This document shows, piece by piece, positions 47,701 to 57,567 of a DNA stretch of 64,000 nucleotides (its first letter is position 1; each line of letters begins with the position of its first letter). The stretch covers positions 6,526,633 to 6,590,632 of the forward strand of contig NW_006499436.1 in assembly GCF_000471905.2 (NCBI RefSeq), in the 5' to 3' direction. Both the position numbers and the translations under genes were made by a program. The DNA comes from Amborella trichopoda (lineage: Eukaryota > Streptophyta > Magnoliopsida > Amborellales > Amborellaceae). Below the pieces are notes generated by a model, which saw only the letters and a program-made list of their open reading frames with translations, did not search any database and was not told the DNA's origin.

Positions 47701-50700
47701 TTATTATATGGGCATTAATTGTCCTTAACACTACTATGGTTTTCCCAAGCCAATCATGGTAGTCCCAAGCCTGGATAACGGAGAAGGGATGTGTTGGGTA
47801 GGGCTGCTAGCGTAAAACTGTCACATTCAGTGTTTCAAAAGCGCTAGGCGGCACCGAGGCGGCCATGGGGGTCCAGGCCGCCCAACGCCTAGGCGAGCGC
47901 CCAAAACCTGGGTGGCCCAATTGAAAAAAAAATAAAAAAATATAAAATATAAAATAAAATAAAAACTGAGGGCTGAGGCTTAGTTAAAAAAAAAAAAACC
48001 CTGATGACTAATAATGATTAATCTATAAGAATTTTGATAATCCATAAGACCATGATCCCAGTTAAACAAAAAAAAACAAGATAGAAGTTAGGAAGAGAAT
48101 TTTTAATTTTTGATAATCCATATTATCATACAATGCTAAAACAGTAAAACCATACAAGCATATACTGATAGTCTGATACACTGTAGACTGTACACACAAA
48201 AATTAGATAGTAGAAGAAGAACTAGAAACTAGAAAGTAGAAAGTAGAAACGAAAAATATGAAAGAGAAAATATACAGAAACTCAGAAAATATACAGTCTA
48301 TGAGACTATGACACATTAGTCAACACTCAAAAGTCAACACTCAACACCAAGAGTTTGCAGTCATCATCATCAAAAGGAATAGGGTAAGCCTCATCATATG
48401 CATCATAATCGAGGCCATCATCATCAGAGTCATCTCCCTCTTCAATATAACGCTCGTCATCCTCTGTTTCTTCTGAATCTGCCTCTTCCTCCTCCTCTTC
48501 TTCTACCTCCCTCTTACTAGTATGTGCAGATGAAGCCTTAGGAGTCTTGGTTGCTCTACCTTTTTCTATCTTTTTGTGCTTCCCTGAACTCAAATATTGT
48601 ACAATTTCCTCCCTGGTAGCATCAGGAACATGTTTATACAGGGCAACATCCTCCTTGATACCGGCAAAGTGGTTTTTAAGCCGATAAATGCTCCCAGTAG
48701 TATCCTTTCCACAATAATTACATTTAATACGATTTTTGTCATTCGGATTTGGGTTATAACCATACTTCCAACCCAGATCACCACTTTTAAAAGGAACTGG
48801 TGAAGATATTTCCATAGAACAAGGCTCAATTTCATCATTTTCTGGTTCTTTAAAATTCAGAAGTTGTTTAATCTTATCCCGAATAGCTTCAAGAACCTTT
48901 TAACAAGAAGCAACATTCCCTTTAATACTAGCAAAGTATTTCTTGAATCGGTTAATACCCCCATTCGTATCTTTTTCACAAAAATTACACCTTATACAAT
49001 TTTTATCATTTGGTTTTGGGTTGTAACCATACTTCCAACCCGAATCACTTCTTCTAGAAGTAGCAGAAATAGATTTATTCAAATGACAAGGATTTTGTTC
49101 ATGTTTTTGTTTTACAAAACTCATATATTGCTTAATCTCCTCTCTGATAGCTTAAAGAATATTTTTACAAGGGGAAACACTCCCCTTAATATCGGCAAGA
49201 TGTTTCTTATACCGGTTTATGCCCCCTTTTGTATCGTTTTTACAAAAATTGTATCTAATGCAATTTTTGTCATTTGGATTCGGGTTATATCCATATTTCC
49301 AACCCGGATCTCCACTTCGACTAGATCCTGAAGAAGACATCTCAAAATAAAACAAACAAGCTAAACAATAAAGTTTTACACTTACATTGATTGCTCGAAC
49401 TCCAAACTCTTACCTCTGAGATGTTTTTTTATGCTAAAATAATCAAAAACACCCTCTAACGGAATTATAAAACTCCAAAACTAAATCAAATCTACCTAGG
49501 TGATGTTTGGATCCATTTTTCCTTCAATCCAACTTCGATCCAATGAAAATTAGAAAAGGATGTGTTCTTGAGGTTTCTTTCTCTTTAAAATGGGTTCTTG
49601 TAGGTTTAGGTTTCAAATGAACCTAAAACCCATCCTTTGAAACCCTTTATATTTAAAAAAAATCAATAGAAATGAAAAAAAAAAAGTTCCGCCCATAGAC
49701 AAGGCGCAAGCCCTGGGCAGCCACTCAGAGCTGTGTGCTGGGCGGCTGCCTAGCCGAGTTCTGTACTGCCTAGGCGGCCGCCCAGGCCTTCTAGACCGCC
49801 TAGGCGCTAGGCAGTCCGCTTTTTTGAACACTGGTCACATCTTTTCATGAATCCTAAACCTAACTGAGGGTAGTGGCTTTGATAGAGCAGAATGGCGAAA
49901 CATGACTCTTGCATCTGATCCTAAATAGTTGGGATAAGGCTTGAATGATGATGCTGATGACATTGATCGTCCTTGAACATTAAATATTACTATCTAAGAG
50001 ATATGTGGGGCCCAGAAGGGTCATTCCACATGACTTTGTTTTCATAAAAGAAAGAGTAAAAGCTCCTGGATTTTGAGCCCTAGCTTGGGTGTGCGGAAGA
50101 AACCCTACGGTTTTTCCTAGTTTTTGCTAGTGTTTGGCTTGATTTCTTGTTGACTTTATTGTTCTATCAATTTCCCTAAATCAGCATCTACGAGGAAGTC
50201 ACGACATCACTTAATACATTTCCCCTATTACATGATTGCAAACCAACAAGTATTTTGGTCATTTGGCATATAAGATGCAAGTGTATTACTAATTACTAAT
50301 GTCTTGTCTAAAACTACATGTGGTGACTTGAGAGACATGCATATGTGTACACATTGTTATATGTTTGTATGTGTGAGATTATTGCTTGCCTTTTAGTTTT
50401 TTATGCATTTTGATCATCTCGACATGCCTCCACAATCCCATTCGTCCTGGTTTTCCCATAGTCTGCCCTCTTAATCACGTAGAACAAGTCCATAGACAGT
50501 AAATCCACCAGCAGTATGGGACTACTCATACCATTAGCATATTGAACCAATAGTGCTGATTCTATAAATTAGAACACAAGGTCCGAGACTGGTTACACAA
50601 AGAATATGAATAGTGTTCTTAAAATCAGCTTGGGCTCAAAAATCAGGTCCAAGCCTGGCTGAGTCACTCATGCGTGTCCAAGACAACTTGCCTGAGACAA

Positions 50701-53700
50701 TGCTGAGCCACTCAACGAGCCAAAAACTCAAAAAAAAGCGAGAAAACCGGAAAAATCGGTGGAAAAATATGATGATCAACAGAAAATATATATAAAAGAT
50801 GAGAAAGTTTTCAAAGAACAAAAATATGACAGTTTTCAAAGAAAAATAGAATACTCGTTAAATATCATTCTCAGAAAAATAAAAAAGAAAAATCAGAAAA
50901 AAAAATATTAAAATTCATAAAATCATAAAAAGAATATATAAACGTAATTATAAGTCAATCACTTTTCATTTAGTCTAGGTTTAAATAATTTATAAATCAA
51001 CTATAATTCATAACAAATCAATTATATATATATATATATATACACATTTATATATATACATCCCGAGTTAGGGGAAGTTTCAGTTCAGCACCCTCCTGTG
51101 CCCAAGGAACCTGAGGGAGTCCGAGTTTGGACTTCCCAAGTTTAAAACACTGGATATGACTATTAATGACCATGATTTTGTCATATCCTTTCCACCAATC
51201 CTTGGGTGAACCTATCATAATGAACCCCCTGTTTATGAATGAAGCAAATATATATTTTCAAAATAGATCCTGGCTGGTTCTCATGCTGCAGTCAAAACCA
51301 GAATAAGCGCTTTTATTCCCTAGTAATATTTTCATTGAAAAAAAAAAGATATAAAACAAGTTTCTCGAGGAGATGGAGCTATTTAATGCACTATTCTTTG
51401 AAGGTTTTAGGACAAACTATAGGGAAAGAAAAGTATGAAAGACTTTAAGGTAAATAAACCTTAACAATTTATTGCTCTGCCTCAAGGTATGTCAATCAGA
51501 TATATGTGCTGAAACATGAATGTTAAATGCGTAGTTGTCACTGCCAAATTATTGTGTGTCATACAAGTATATATTAAATCTCTACATATTACAAATCCTT
51601 GAAAATTTTACTCCCTTTTTCCCAAAACCATACACATCAAAAGCAATTACTGTTTCAAATAAATTGTGCACATAAATGTAGTTGAAAACTTTTAGAATAT
51701 ACGTTTAACTCTATATCAAAAATGCATGTTTACATCGCAATTGAGCTGGCATACTTGGGGCAAAGAAATTATCAGCACACATGCTTTACAAAGCATATAC
51801 AGTTTGCAGGAAACAGCAAATAAAGAGTTGCCATAAATGTTTTGAAAAACTATGCACATATGTATTGCTCAAATAAGCACATATTCTCCAGAAAATTCAG
51901 GATCTCTGATCCTCAAAAATCTGCAAAAATGCTTCACAAACCTCTTGTAAAATCCATACAAGATGTGCGGGTCCTTTGTAAAATGTTCCCCGCTGAGAAG
52001 GTTCTATGCAGGTTAGCTTATGCAAATGATGCTAAGGAAAGGGGGCCAACAGTAGGCTCCGGGCCCCACAAACATGGGCCCTACCTCTTTCCTCCTTTTT
52101 TGATAATTTCCCTTTTCTCCCTTTTCTAAATATCATGAAAGTCACTGAACCCTAGCCTGGTACAACAGCACCTATTCTTTGTATTCCATAATCTCTCAGA
52201 GTTTTGGAGACCAATTCAGCCTGTCATTTTGATATAACATTAGTAAGTAATACCAAAGTGCTGCCTTTTAATGTCTGCGTGGAATGTCATTTTTATCTAT
52301 GTTCTATGCAAGGTTTGGATGAAGAAAATTGTAAATCTGTTGCCACAAGATGGGACTCCTGACCACATGAATTTAGCTACTTCATAATCCCTTTTAGATG
52401 TCTTGAACTATATGACAATGAGAAATTGTGACCATATGGTGCTTTTATAGAAAACAAGGCACACAATCTCAGGCATATACCTTTTAAACAAGGAAAGGGC
52501 ATTAATCATCACTATGTTAGCTTGAAATACAATCAACTGCTGTCAAGTATGCTTGGTATTAGCCATCATGCTGAGGGTATGAGACAGAAATTAACACCAT
52601 GGTAACCTGTTTATAGTAGGAACCACATTGCACTCTGCCAGTTTCCCAAAATGCATTGTCAAATACTCACACACACAAGGGGGTTCTCACATCTTACTAA
52701 TTCTCATCCCATAATGTCCTCATGAATATAAGATGGTAGAGCAGTCGCAGAGAACTCATGAGCCACCATGCTTATATCTAGAAGCACATAAATTACAGCC
52801 TGTATTTGGTATGGATCATCCTCACCCTTTGCTCCCAACAGGTGGATGGTGGTATGCGTATCATGTAGCATACATGTATCATGTGCAGCAACTTTGCATC
52901 CCGAAATATGACAGCCAGAAAAAGCATTTGTAATATTGAAATAGAATCACATATTTTTCTCTTTTGTTTCTGGCTTAGTAAAAAGAAAGGATTTGAAACT
53001 TGGACATCTACTGTGGCCCTCAACACCTTAACCACTGAGCCAGGCACTGAAATCCCTAATACTTAAACATGATTAAGAAGTTCATCTCAGTGTTCAAAAA
53101 CTCAATATCAGTGACAGGATAGGTCAAGGGAAATTGATCCAAATTGCTGAGTTAACTCAGGCAAGTTTTTCAAAATTTCATGTGAAGATTTTCTAAACAA
53201 GGAAAATTAGAGTCTGTAATGGGAATGAACGAGATTGTCACCTAAAATGCATTGCAATGCTACCAAATCACTCGATCAGAAAAGACTATGTATTAGGTTA
53301 ACAAAGAAAATAAGATATATCGAAAACCCAGATGCTTCCTGAGTTTTTCATTTATAAAATCAAGTGCATAAGTTGAATTGATTTGAGCAAGTTTTTCCAA
53401 ATTGAAACAAGTATTTATTCACTGGTTCAAATTACAACAAACTCAGTAACTTGTTAGTGGATATATTAGGTGAGGCCTTGAGAACCTTGGCAAATGGCTC
53501 CCTCGGTCATTCAAGGCACAACCAGTAGCCAAATCCTACATTGGACAATGCTTACCTCAGTCAGATCACAGTATCAAATAAAGTTTATGACAAAAACACC
53601 TGGAACGCATATCTTAATAATGATTTAAAATAAGAGATATATATGTAACCTTCCCTTGCTATCTCACATATCTATCTTTAGTATGCAGACTTGACAAAGT

Positions 53701-54784
53701 ACTTCACAGACTTGGTTTGAGAGAACTGAGGCTTTTGTGAAATAAGAGTCTAGGCAATGTGTCTGACTACTCTCTTTTTGCTTGATATGGAAAGGATTAT
53801 ATAATTCTTCACATGTTAATGACATTGCTGATGATGCCTCTACTTATCCCATCTCAAGCATAGTTCATGAAGGCATGGCATCAAGGTTTATTGTCAATTA
53901 TTTGACAGGCATTCAATGTTGTTCATTTCCCTCAATTCTCCAATTTGAAGGAATGGAGGAGCATCTGCTTTGATTCGGCTGCATAATGCATTATGTGCCC
54001 CCATTTGATACTATAGCTTTTTTCTTAAAAAATAAATGATGAGTACATATTGTTTATATTTTCATAAATCTAGAACATGTATTTCATCTTTGTCCAATTA
54101 AGGGAATTTGAGTTGTTCAGTTTTCACAGGTCATCAGCCTAATACACAAGAACACAATTGACAATTAACAATATCATAAGTTTCTTTCCAAAAATCTAAC
54201 ATCCAAAGACAAAGCTCTCCCTAGAGGAAGTACACTATCATCCAAGGGACTATGGAAAAGCCATGGTTCACTGGGCCATCTTCTCCAATCAAATGACGGT
54301 GTATGACGGAGAGAGAGTGGGGCCTACCATTGAGGACATGTCCTGCCATGGCTAGTCCCACTCTCTCCATATCAAATTCCATCATTTCAACTGATGGTGA
54401 TGACAGATTCTACTGTTTCTGTAGTTCATGGATAACAGTATCCTGTTGCCTCTATTAGTTCTTTGCTGATGGGGAACTCATTAAATTACCTGCTTCTGCC
54501 AGCCAGAATCGGTTGAAAGCACAGGCCGCAACTGCATTCTAAGAGACTTGGTATTCTCGACAACCTTTTTTAACATATTAGGAATTTCACTAAACTTGGG
54601 AAGTTCAGGCACATAATCAGTTTTTCCTGCAAAATAATAGAAAGAACGAATAAGCTCAGAAAAAGAAAAATCACATCAAATTCCTACCCCATTCTACTCC
54701 ATTTCAAAAGATATCAAAATTTAAGTTAATATCGGATATACCTGGAGACAGCCCCAAAAGTCTGCGCCTCCTTAAGCTCACCAT
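32455..54784 (-). CDS. AP2/ERF-like 'soloist' transcription factor (APD1-like), whole CDS
   Basis: Five exons, read on the minus strand: 54784-54742, 54626-54490, 42656-42578, 41900-41699 and 32626-32455. They join in phase into 633 nt, coding 210 residues plus stop. All four introns have GT donors and AG acceptors. The protein starts MVSLRRRRLLGLSPG. It has a basic run KRRKRQRRK at 98-106 (likely nuclear signal) and a divergent AP2 domain at about 117-175: GVYFKNMKWQAAIKVDKKQI, GTVGSQEEAAHLYDRAAFMC and GREPNFEL. It ends with a conserved tail containing FNWDDFLTMTRNAITNK. This matches Arabidopsis At4g13040 (APD1), the lone ERF outside the main AP2/ERF groups, linked by published work to salicylate-dependent defence. 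Function here is inferred from family. The introns of 11.8 and 9.1 kb are full of transposons. A leader exon lies near 58.2 kb. Confidence 0.9.
35660..35779. repeat. Microsatellite (TG)n...(TA)n
   Basis: TG-rich runs at 35666-35708 followed by TATGTG variants and a pure TA run at about 35753-35778. Confidence 0.9.
35811..36676. repeat. Tandem duplication, 428-bp period
   Basis: Copy 1 starts ACTTGTATGGATGCGTCTTA at 35811, and copy 2 ACTTGTATGGATATGTCTTG at 36239. They stay aligned to GGAAATTATGGAG(G/A)CGG. Differences of roughly 8-10% by eye suggest an older duplication than the one at 16.5 kb. A hAT-like motif TAGGGGTGTCAACAAGCC occurs in the second copy. Confidence 0.88.
37067..37524. mobile_element. 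TIR element (MULE-type MITE), about 458 bp
   Basis: Left end GGGTTGGTATTGCGTCCACA and right end reverse complement GGAAAATTATCCCGTCCACA. Both continue TG(T/A)TGTGGATG and GGTGCACA, then CAATGGTT. Flanking 9-mers TTTTTGTAA and TTTTTATAT agree partly. No coding. Confidence 0.6.
38790..39960 (-). mobile_element. L1-type LINE, 3' fragment
   Basis: A T run at 38790-38802 is the poly-A tail of a minus-strand insertion. Upstream in its sense, about 39370-38900 gives RNase H-like sequence (SYAVPIGMADSTYAEAMAL-type, with CYTYREYNADALAREG near the end). About 39830-39560 gives a reverse-transcriptase zinc-binding domain (NDNERGYHCQTDALC) and KEIIGSLEGRGPPF. This is the usual C-terminal order of plant L1 ORF2. 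It is 5'-truncated and carries stops and frame changes. No clear target duplication found. Confidence 0.75.
41699..41900 (-). CDS. APD1-like gene, exon 4
   Basis: 202 bp. Acceptor CTACACACAG|AACC, donor GACAG|GTGACT. It encodes the basic region and most of the AP2 domain, ending within the Arg codon of LYDR. Confidence 0.92.
42578..42656 (-). CDS. APD1-like gene, exon 3
   Basis: 79 bp. Acceptor CATTTTTGCAG|ACAAAT, donor GATTCAG|GTTTGT. It encodes a Ser-rich linker (DPGSSNVSGCSSSKEEMNKK). Confidence 0.82.
43401..44142 (+). mobile_element. LTR-like fossil sequence (Copia-type start), limits unsure
   Basis: Begins TGTTGAGATTCATC, a common plant Copia LTR start, and has a TATATAA box at about 43519 followed by GAGAGA-rich leader-like sequence. 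I could not find a matching second LTR or a 5-bp duplication, so it may be a decayed solo LTR. Treated as a fossil. Confidence 0.35.
44148..44618 (+). repeat. 5' LTR, 471 bp
   Basis: TG...CA termini (TGATGCAAGA to TTTCGTATCA). Its length agrees with the 3' LTR once the 217-bp RTE piece, the hAT element and their duplications are removed. Confidence 0.82.
46300..47270 (+). mobile_element. L1-type LINE, 3' fragment inside the LTR element
   Basis: Flanked by the perfect 15-bp duplication TATCAACTGATGGCA (46285-46299 and 47271-47285). Around 46680-46800 it encodes RNase H-domain-like HFKLNSDGSS and YGGILRRDDRLL, typical of plant L1 ORF2 C-termini, with stops. It ends in an A-rich tail (CCCAAAAAAATA). 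5'-truncated, 971 bp. Confidence 0.82.
48327..48815 (-). CDS. BED zinc finger repeat 3 plus acidic tail, open frame
   Basis: 162 codons, still open. Residues 12-55 hold GDLGWKYGYNPNPNDKNRIK and CNYCGKDTTGSIYRLKNHFA with an intact CxxC...H pattern. REEIVQYLSSGKHKK follows, as in hAT transposases. Residues 105-155 are almost all Glu/Asp (EEEEEEEADSEE, then EEGDDSDDDGLDYD). No catalytic domain. It could be a short DNA-binding protein, but whether it is expressed is unknown. Confidence 0.7.
   Translation of the reverse strand: MEISSPVPFKSGDLGWKYGYNPNPNDKNRIKCNYCGKDTTGSIYRLKNHFAGIKEDVALYKHVPDATREEIVQYLSSGKHKKIEKGRATKTPKASSAHTSKREVEEEEEEEADSEETEDDERYIEEGDDSDDDGLDYDAYDEAYPIPFDDDDCKLLVLSVDF
48900..49124 (-). 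pseudogene. BED zinc finger repeat 2 of the hAT element
   Basis: Carries SATSRRSDSGWKYGYNPKPN and CIRCNFCEKDTNGGINRFKK. The CxxC pair is intact; the His after RFKK is Tyr (KKYF). A stop follows VASC. About 65% identical in protein to repeat 1. Confidence 0.78.
49152..49355 (-). pseudogene. BED zinc finger repeat 1 of the hAT element
   Basis: An open frame of 67 codons with MSSSGSSRSGDPGWKYGYNP near the start and CIRYNFCKNDTKGGINRYKK as the finger. The first Cys of the CxxC pair is Tyr. The start SRSGDPGWKYG is the usual N-terminus of plant hAT transposases. A stop follows the repeat, so it is not joined to repeat 2 in the present sequence. Confidence 0.78.
50611..51152. mobile_element. Small hAT-like element with TAGTGTTCTTAAA ends
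   Basis: Left end TAGTGTTCTTAAAATCAGCT and right end reverse complement CAGTGTTTTAAACTTGGGAA. Flanking 8-mers AATATGAA and GATATGAC agree at 6 of 8. A TA run lies at about 51022-51042. No coding. Confidence 0.5.
54490..54626 (-). CDS. APD1-like gene, exon 2
   Basis: 137 bp. Acceptor TATTTTGCAG|GAAAAA, donor AAGCAG|GTAATT. It encodes KTDYVPELPKFSEIPNMLKK and a helical stretch ending GWQKQ. Confidence 0.85.
54742..54784 (-). CDS. APD1-like gene, first coding exon
   Basis: The ATG at 54784 begins MVSLRRRRLLGLSP, the same start as the Arabidopsis relative. Donor CTCCAG|GTATAT. Nineteen bases upstream of the ATG is an acceptor-like TTTCAACAG (exon begins 54803), so the leader is spliced. Confidence 0.87.
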
Positions 54785-55388
54785 GTCTAGCTTCACTCTT
54801 TTCCTGTTGAAATAGTCAAACATCAGGGTTAAACCTTATAACATATTTTGTACACCGTATAAGTTCACAAAACCAGATCCACAAACTTAATTCAGAAGAT
54901 ACGTGGTGGATAACATGATAAATGCTAAAAGCCAAGAGTTCAGAACTTAGGGAAAAAGCATAAGGCTCCAGTACCTTATGATAAACAATCTTAATATCAA
55001 ATGGTGCATCTCAACCCCTTCTATGTACAAGCATTCCCCATGGACCATGTTAGCAAATAATACATGGTTCAAAAAGCACATACAAAGAAAAGTATACTAG
55101 AAAGTTACAGGCATGTGCACGAGTGCAGTCACGCATGTACACATTGGCCCCCCAGATTTCAGGCACCAAAATTCAGAAAGACAAGGTAGGGGATCATGCT
55201 TCCTGGAGAATGGACATCTTGTCAAGATAATCTTCATGTTTCCTAAATTGCACTGTATCATCCCAGCATGTTGTAGTTATCCAAGGGAACTCTCATTCCA
55301 ATTATAGAGATGTATTTCGAGATGAATTTGTAGTGCCAAAGACCAAACATGACTATTTCTTTTTCCCTTCTGAGCCCCAAAAGAATAC

Positions 55389-55529
55389 CTCATTGCATTT
55401 TGAAACCTTAATCAAGGCTCTTATCATCTTGCAAACCCCAAATAATTTGTTAACCACATCGGGTATTTGTATAGATGTGTCCATCGTCTCACCACATGCT
55501 TTATAAAGAGCTTGTACTGGAGACCTCAC
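55389..55529 (-). other. Exon-like 47-codon segment, function unknown
   Basis: Bounded on the minus strand by TTTGAATTTGCAG and AATGAG|GTATTC, with an open phase-0 frame containing VRSPVQALYKACGETMDTSI and KLFGVCKMIRALIKV. It may be an alternative leader exon of the APD1-like gene. It also weakly recalls the N-terminus of plant cysteine oxidases (VQ.LY..C...), so a captured or pseudogene exon is possible. I cannot decide. Confidence 0.3.
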
Positions 55530-57261
55530 CTGCAAATTCAAAATCATGTTTGTTCTAGATATTCATCATTCACCCTCAACCTCACAAATAAAGGGACACC
55601 CACTAATTTAACAAATGATTAACTCCTGAGAAACCACTGGGAGCTTTAGTAAGAATTTAGAACCTAGAAAGCGATCTACTTCCATCACTAGATGAGAAGG
55701 CCTGCCAAGGCACTATTCCCAAACCTCTGCCCCCTCGACCACCTTAATGGGAAACAAGTTTCAAGTTCCAAACTTGTCAAGACATGAACCAGATACATTA
55801 TAAACAATGCACACTATAGAAATGCAGCATGGAAATTACAACAACATAATCTTACATAACAATACTTCTAAAAAGAAGGAAAAGGCTGTACTGAAGATCT
55901 CACAAAGCACATATTGTGTTATAGACAGCTCCCACAATTCTACATATCAAAGAAATTAGTGCAAAAAGAAATGGAGAGAAACATATTAAACAAAACAACT
56001 TCTCAAAGCACTTACATAACTCCATGTGCAAAATTGAATTTCTTTTTGTGCTGTAATTTCTTCCCAAATATGGAAAGGTTTTATCCCTCATCCCTCAGAC
56101 CCTCAGGAACAGGTCACCAAATCTCTTTCTTCTCTATGAAAGAAAGCTTATGACACAAAACCTTAAGTTAATCAAGGAGCATTAATGCAAGCCTTATAAT
56201 CCAGGATGTTATAGCTGAATCACCCATAAGGACACATGCTCAAGACAGAAAAACGAGCTGGGAACAAACACTTTCACATGGGAGGTTATGTGGCAGGTAT
56301 AAAACCTTCCACACAGCTGAATTCATAACTTACAAACTATTCAAGAAATAAAACATGGAATTCTCTAGAGTGAAAATATTCAGTGAACCATCTAATTTGC
56401 ATGACATACATTTTGCAACTCCAAAATAACACTTTTGTAGCTAATACTTTTCATTCCAATAATGGACCCAAGAATGCACCAGCCTACTCATGGGGATTGT
56501 AAATTTCTCAATGACCCTTTTTCTTCTCTGTGACAGTAAAAAACAGTCAGTTAAAAAGCAATAAGCAGACGAATGATGCAAAGTTTCACATCCCAATGGA
56601 ACCCTTAATAAGCATTACATAAGCTATCTCATCTAATTAAGCAAGTATGACTGCAAAAGCATATTATTGGATTTAATAAAAAGAAGTCTCAACTACAATC
56701 TAGTGGAAGGTGCTCTTTTGTTCTACTTTTTAGTCTATTCACCAGGTGCGTTTCCGTCATCGTGTCACTTCCTTGCCACATATTTTCCTGTCTCCCTTTT
56801 TCCTTCTTCCTCTATCCGTACTCCATTTCTTTATCTTCCCCCTCTTTTGATCTCTCTCCACTCAACTGCTTCATAGGCAAAAGTTCATTCCTTCCTCATT
56901 TAGTTTTCTGTTCTGAACAAAACTTGTACTTCTCTCTTTATTTTCAGAGAAATTTGAGAGAGAGGGGGGCCGTCAAGCTGGGACACAAACCCGAAACCTA
57001 GATACGCATGAACAACATGCCACCATGACAGCAGGTGAAGCTGTCTATACTTCTATCTTGCACTGGGGAAAAAGAGCTACAACCATGTACCTCGCCATTC
57101 ATATTTTGAAACCCCATCAAATGCACTTCCTCCCTCAACTTAGCGGAGGTCTGTCATAGTCAACATTAACATTTTTAACATCTTCGAGTGAAATTTAACA
57201 TGCTCCATTACCACAATAGGTTGTCAAAGGAGGGGAGCACATAAAAGTATGCTACCAATTT

Positions 57262-57267
57262 GAAAGG

Positions 57268-57311
<44 letters not shown>

Positions 57312-57512
57312 NTCTCTACTCTACTCTCTATCTACTCGTACTGTACTTCGTACGTTCGTACGTACGTACTCGTAGTACGTACGTANNNNNNNNNNNNNNN
57401 NNNNNTAACGTACTACGTACTACGTACTACTACTACGTACGTACGGTACGGTAAGGAACGGAGGACGACGAACTAATAACGTACGTACGTACTACGTACG
57501 TAACGTAACGTA

Positions 57513-57563
<51 letters not shown>
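57262..57563. repeat. CT microsatellites flanking an assembly gap with odd ACGT-rich sequence
   Basis: CT runs at 57270-57316 (with one N at 57312) and 57515-57563 enclose a stretch made almost only of TACG/ACGT motifs, with a block of Ns at about 57386-57405. The ACGT-rich stretch looks like misread or misassembled sequence rather than biology. Confidence 0.85.

Positions 57564-57567
<4 letters not shown>

Larger units (their letters stand above)
47828..49833 (-). mobile_element. hAT element encoding three BED zinc fingers, 2.0 kb
   Basis: Inverted ends CAGTGTTTCAAAAGCGCTAG and, in reverse complement, CAGTGTTCAAAAAAGCGGAC, both followed by GCCTAGGCG-rich subterminal blocks (47840-47910 and 49690-49815). 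The minus strand codes for three tandem BED-type zinc fingers and an acidic tail. The hAT catalytic domain and C-terminal dimerisation domain are absent. It is the youngest layer of the nest. Confidence 0.85.
47820..49841. repeat. 8-bp target duplication of the 2-kb hAT element
   Basis: GTCACATT at 47820-47827 and GTCACATC at 49834-49841, 7 of 8 bases. Confidence 0.85.
47730..49960 (+). mobile_element. RTE-type LINE tail inside the 3' LTR
   Basis: About 217 bp of RTE 3'-end sequence, split by the hAT element. The left part has GCCTGGATAACGGAGAAGGG and TGTGTTGGGTAGGG. The right part has TGGCGAAACATGACTC and AAATAGTTGGGATAAGGCTT, then a GATGATG-type tail. These are hallmark plant RTE 3' sequences. 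It is flanked by an imperfect duplication of about 17 bp (CATTAATTGTCCTTAAC at 47713-47729, CATTGATCGTCCTTGAAC from 49961). Confidence 0.8.
44148..50183 (+). mobile_element. Ty3/gypsy-type LTR retrotransposon fossil with nested insertions
   Basis: The 5' LTR (44148-44618) and 3' LTR (47454-50183, interrupted) share TGATGCAAGACAA at the start and many aligned blocks, such as AAGGATGTATTTTTAGATTT and GAAGAAACCCTACGG. A purine tract AAGGGAGAA precedes the 3' LTR. Internal sequence at about 45030-46190 resembles a Ty3/gypsy gag (FIDWLNTIERVF, then SVWWEQIRAKRE). No pol region is visible, so it is internally reduced and broken, with several breaks. LTR divergence looks like 10-15% by eye, suggesting an age of several million years or more. 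It carries an L1 insertion internally and an RTE plus hAT insertion in the 3' LTR. It lies in intron 2 of the APD1-like gene, in the opposite orientation. Confidence 0.85.
47454..50183 (+). repeat. 3' LTR, interrupted by RTE and hAT insertions
   Basis: LTR sequence lies at 47454-47729 and about 49961-50183; the middle is inserted DNA. It ends CTAAATCA just before the duplicated GCATC. Confidence 0.82.
44143..50188. repeat. 5-bp target duplication of the LTR element
   Basis: GCATC at 44143-44147 directly before the 5' LTR and GCATC at 50184-50188 directly after the 3' LTR. Confidence 0.85.
42657..54489 (-). other. Intron 2 of the APD1-like gene (11.8 kb)
   Basis: Holds the LTR-like fossil, the nested LTR/LINE/hAT complex and the hAT-like element at 50611-51152. 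From 42.7 to 43.4 kb and from 51.2 to 54.4 kb it is AT-rich sequence without recognised genes. A 12-bp inverted repeat (GAGAGAGTGGGG / CCCACTCTCTCC) lies at about 54310-54370. Confidence 0.75.

Noticed and set aside
48590-49331. Other frames over the BED-finger region, including a 155-codon plus-strand frame
   Set aside because: Shadows of the minus-strand zinc-finger repeats; the finger pattern exists only on the minus strand.
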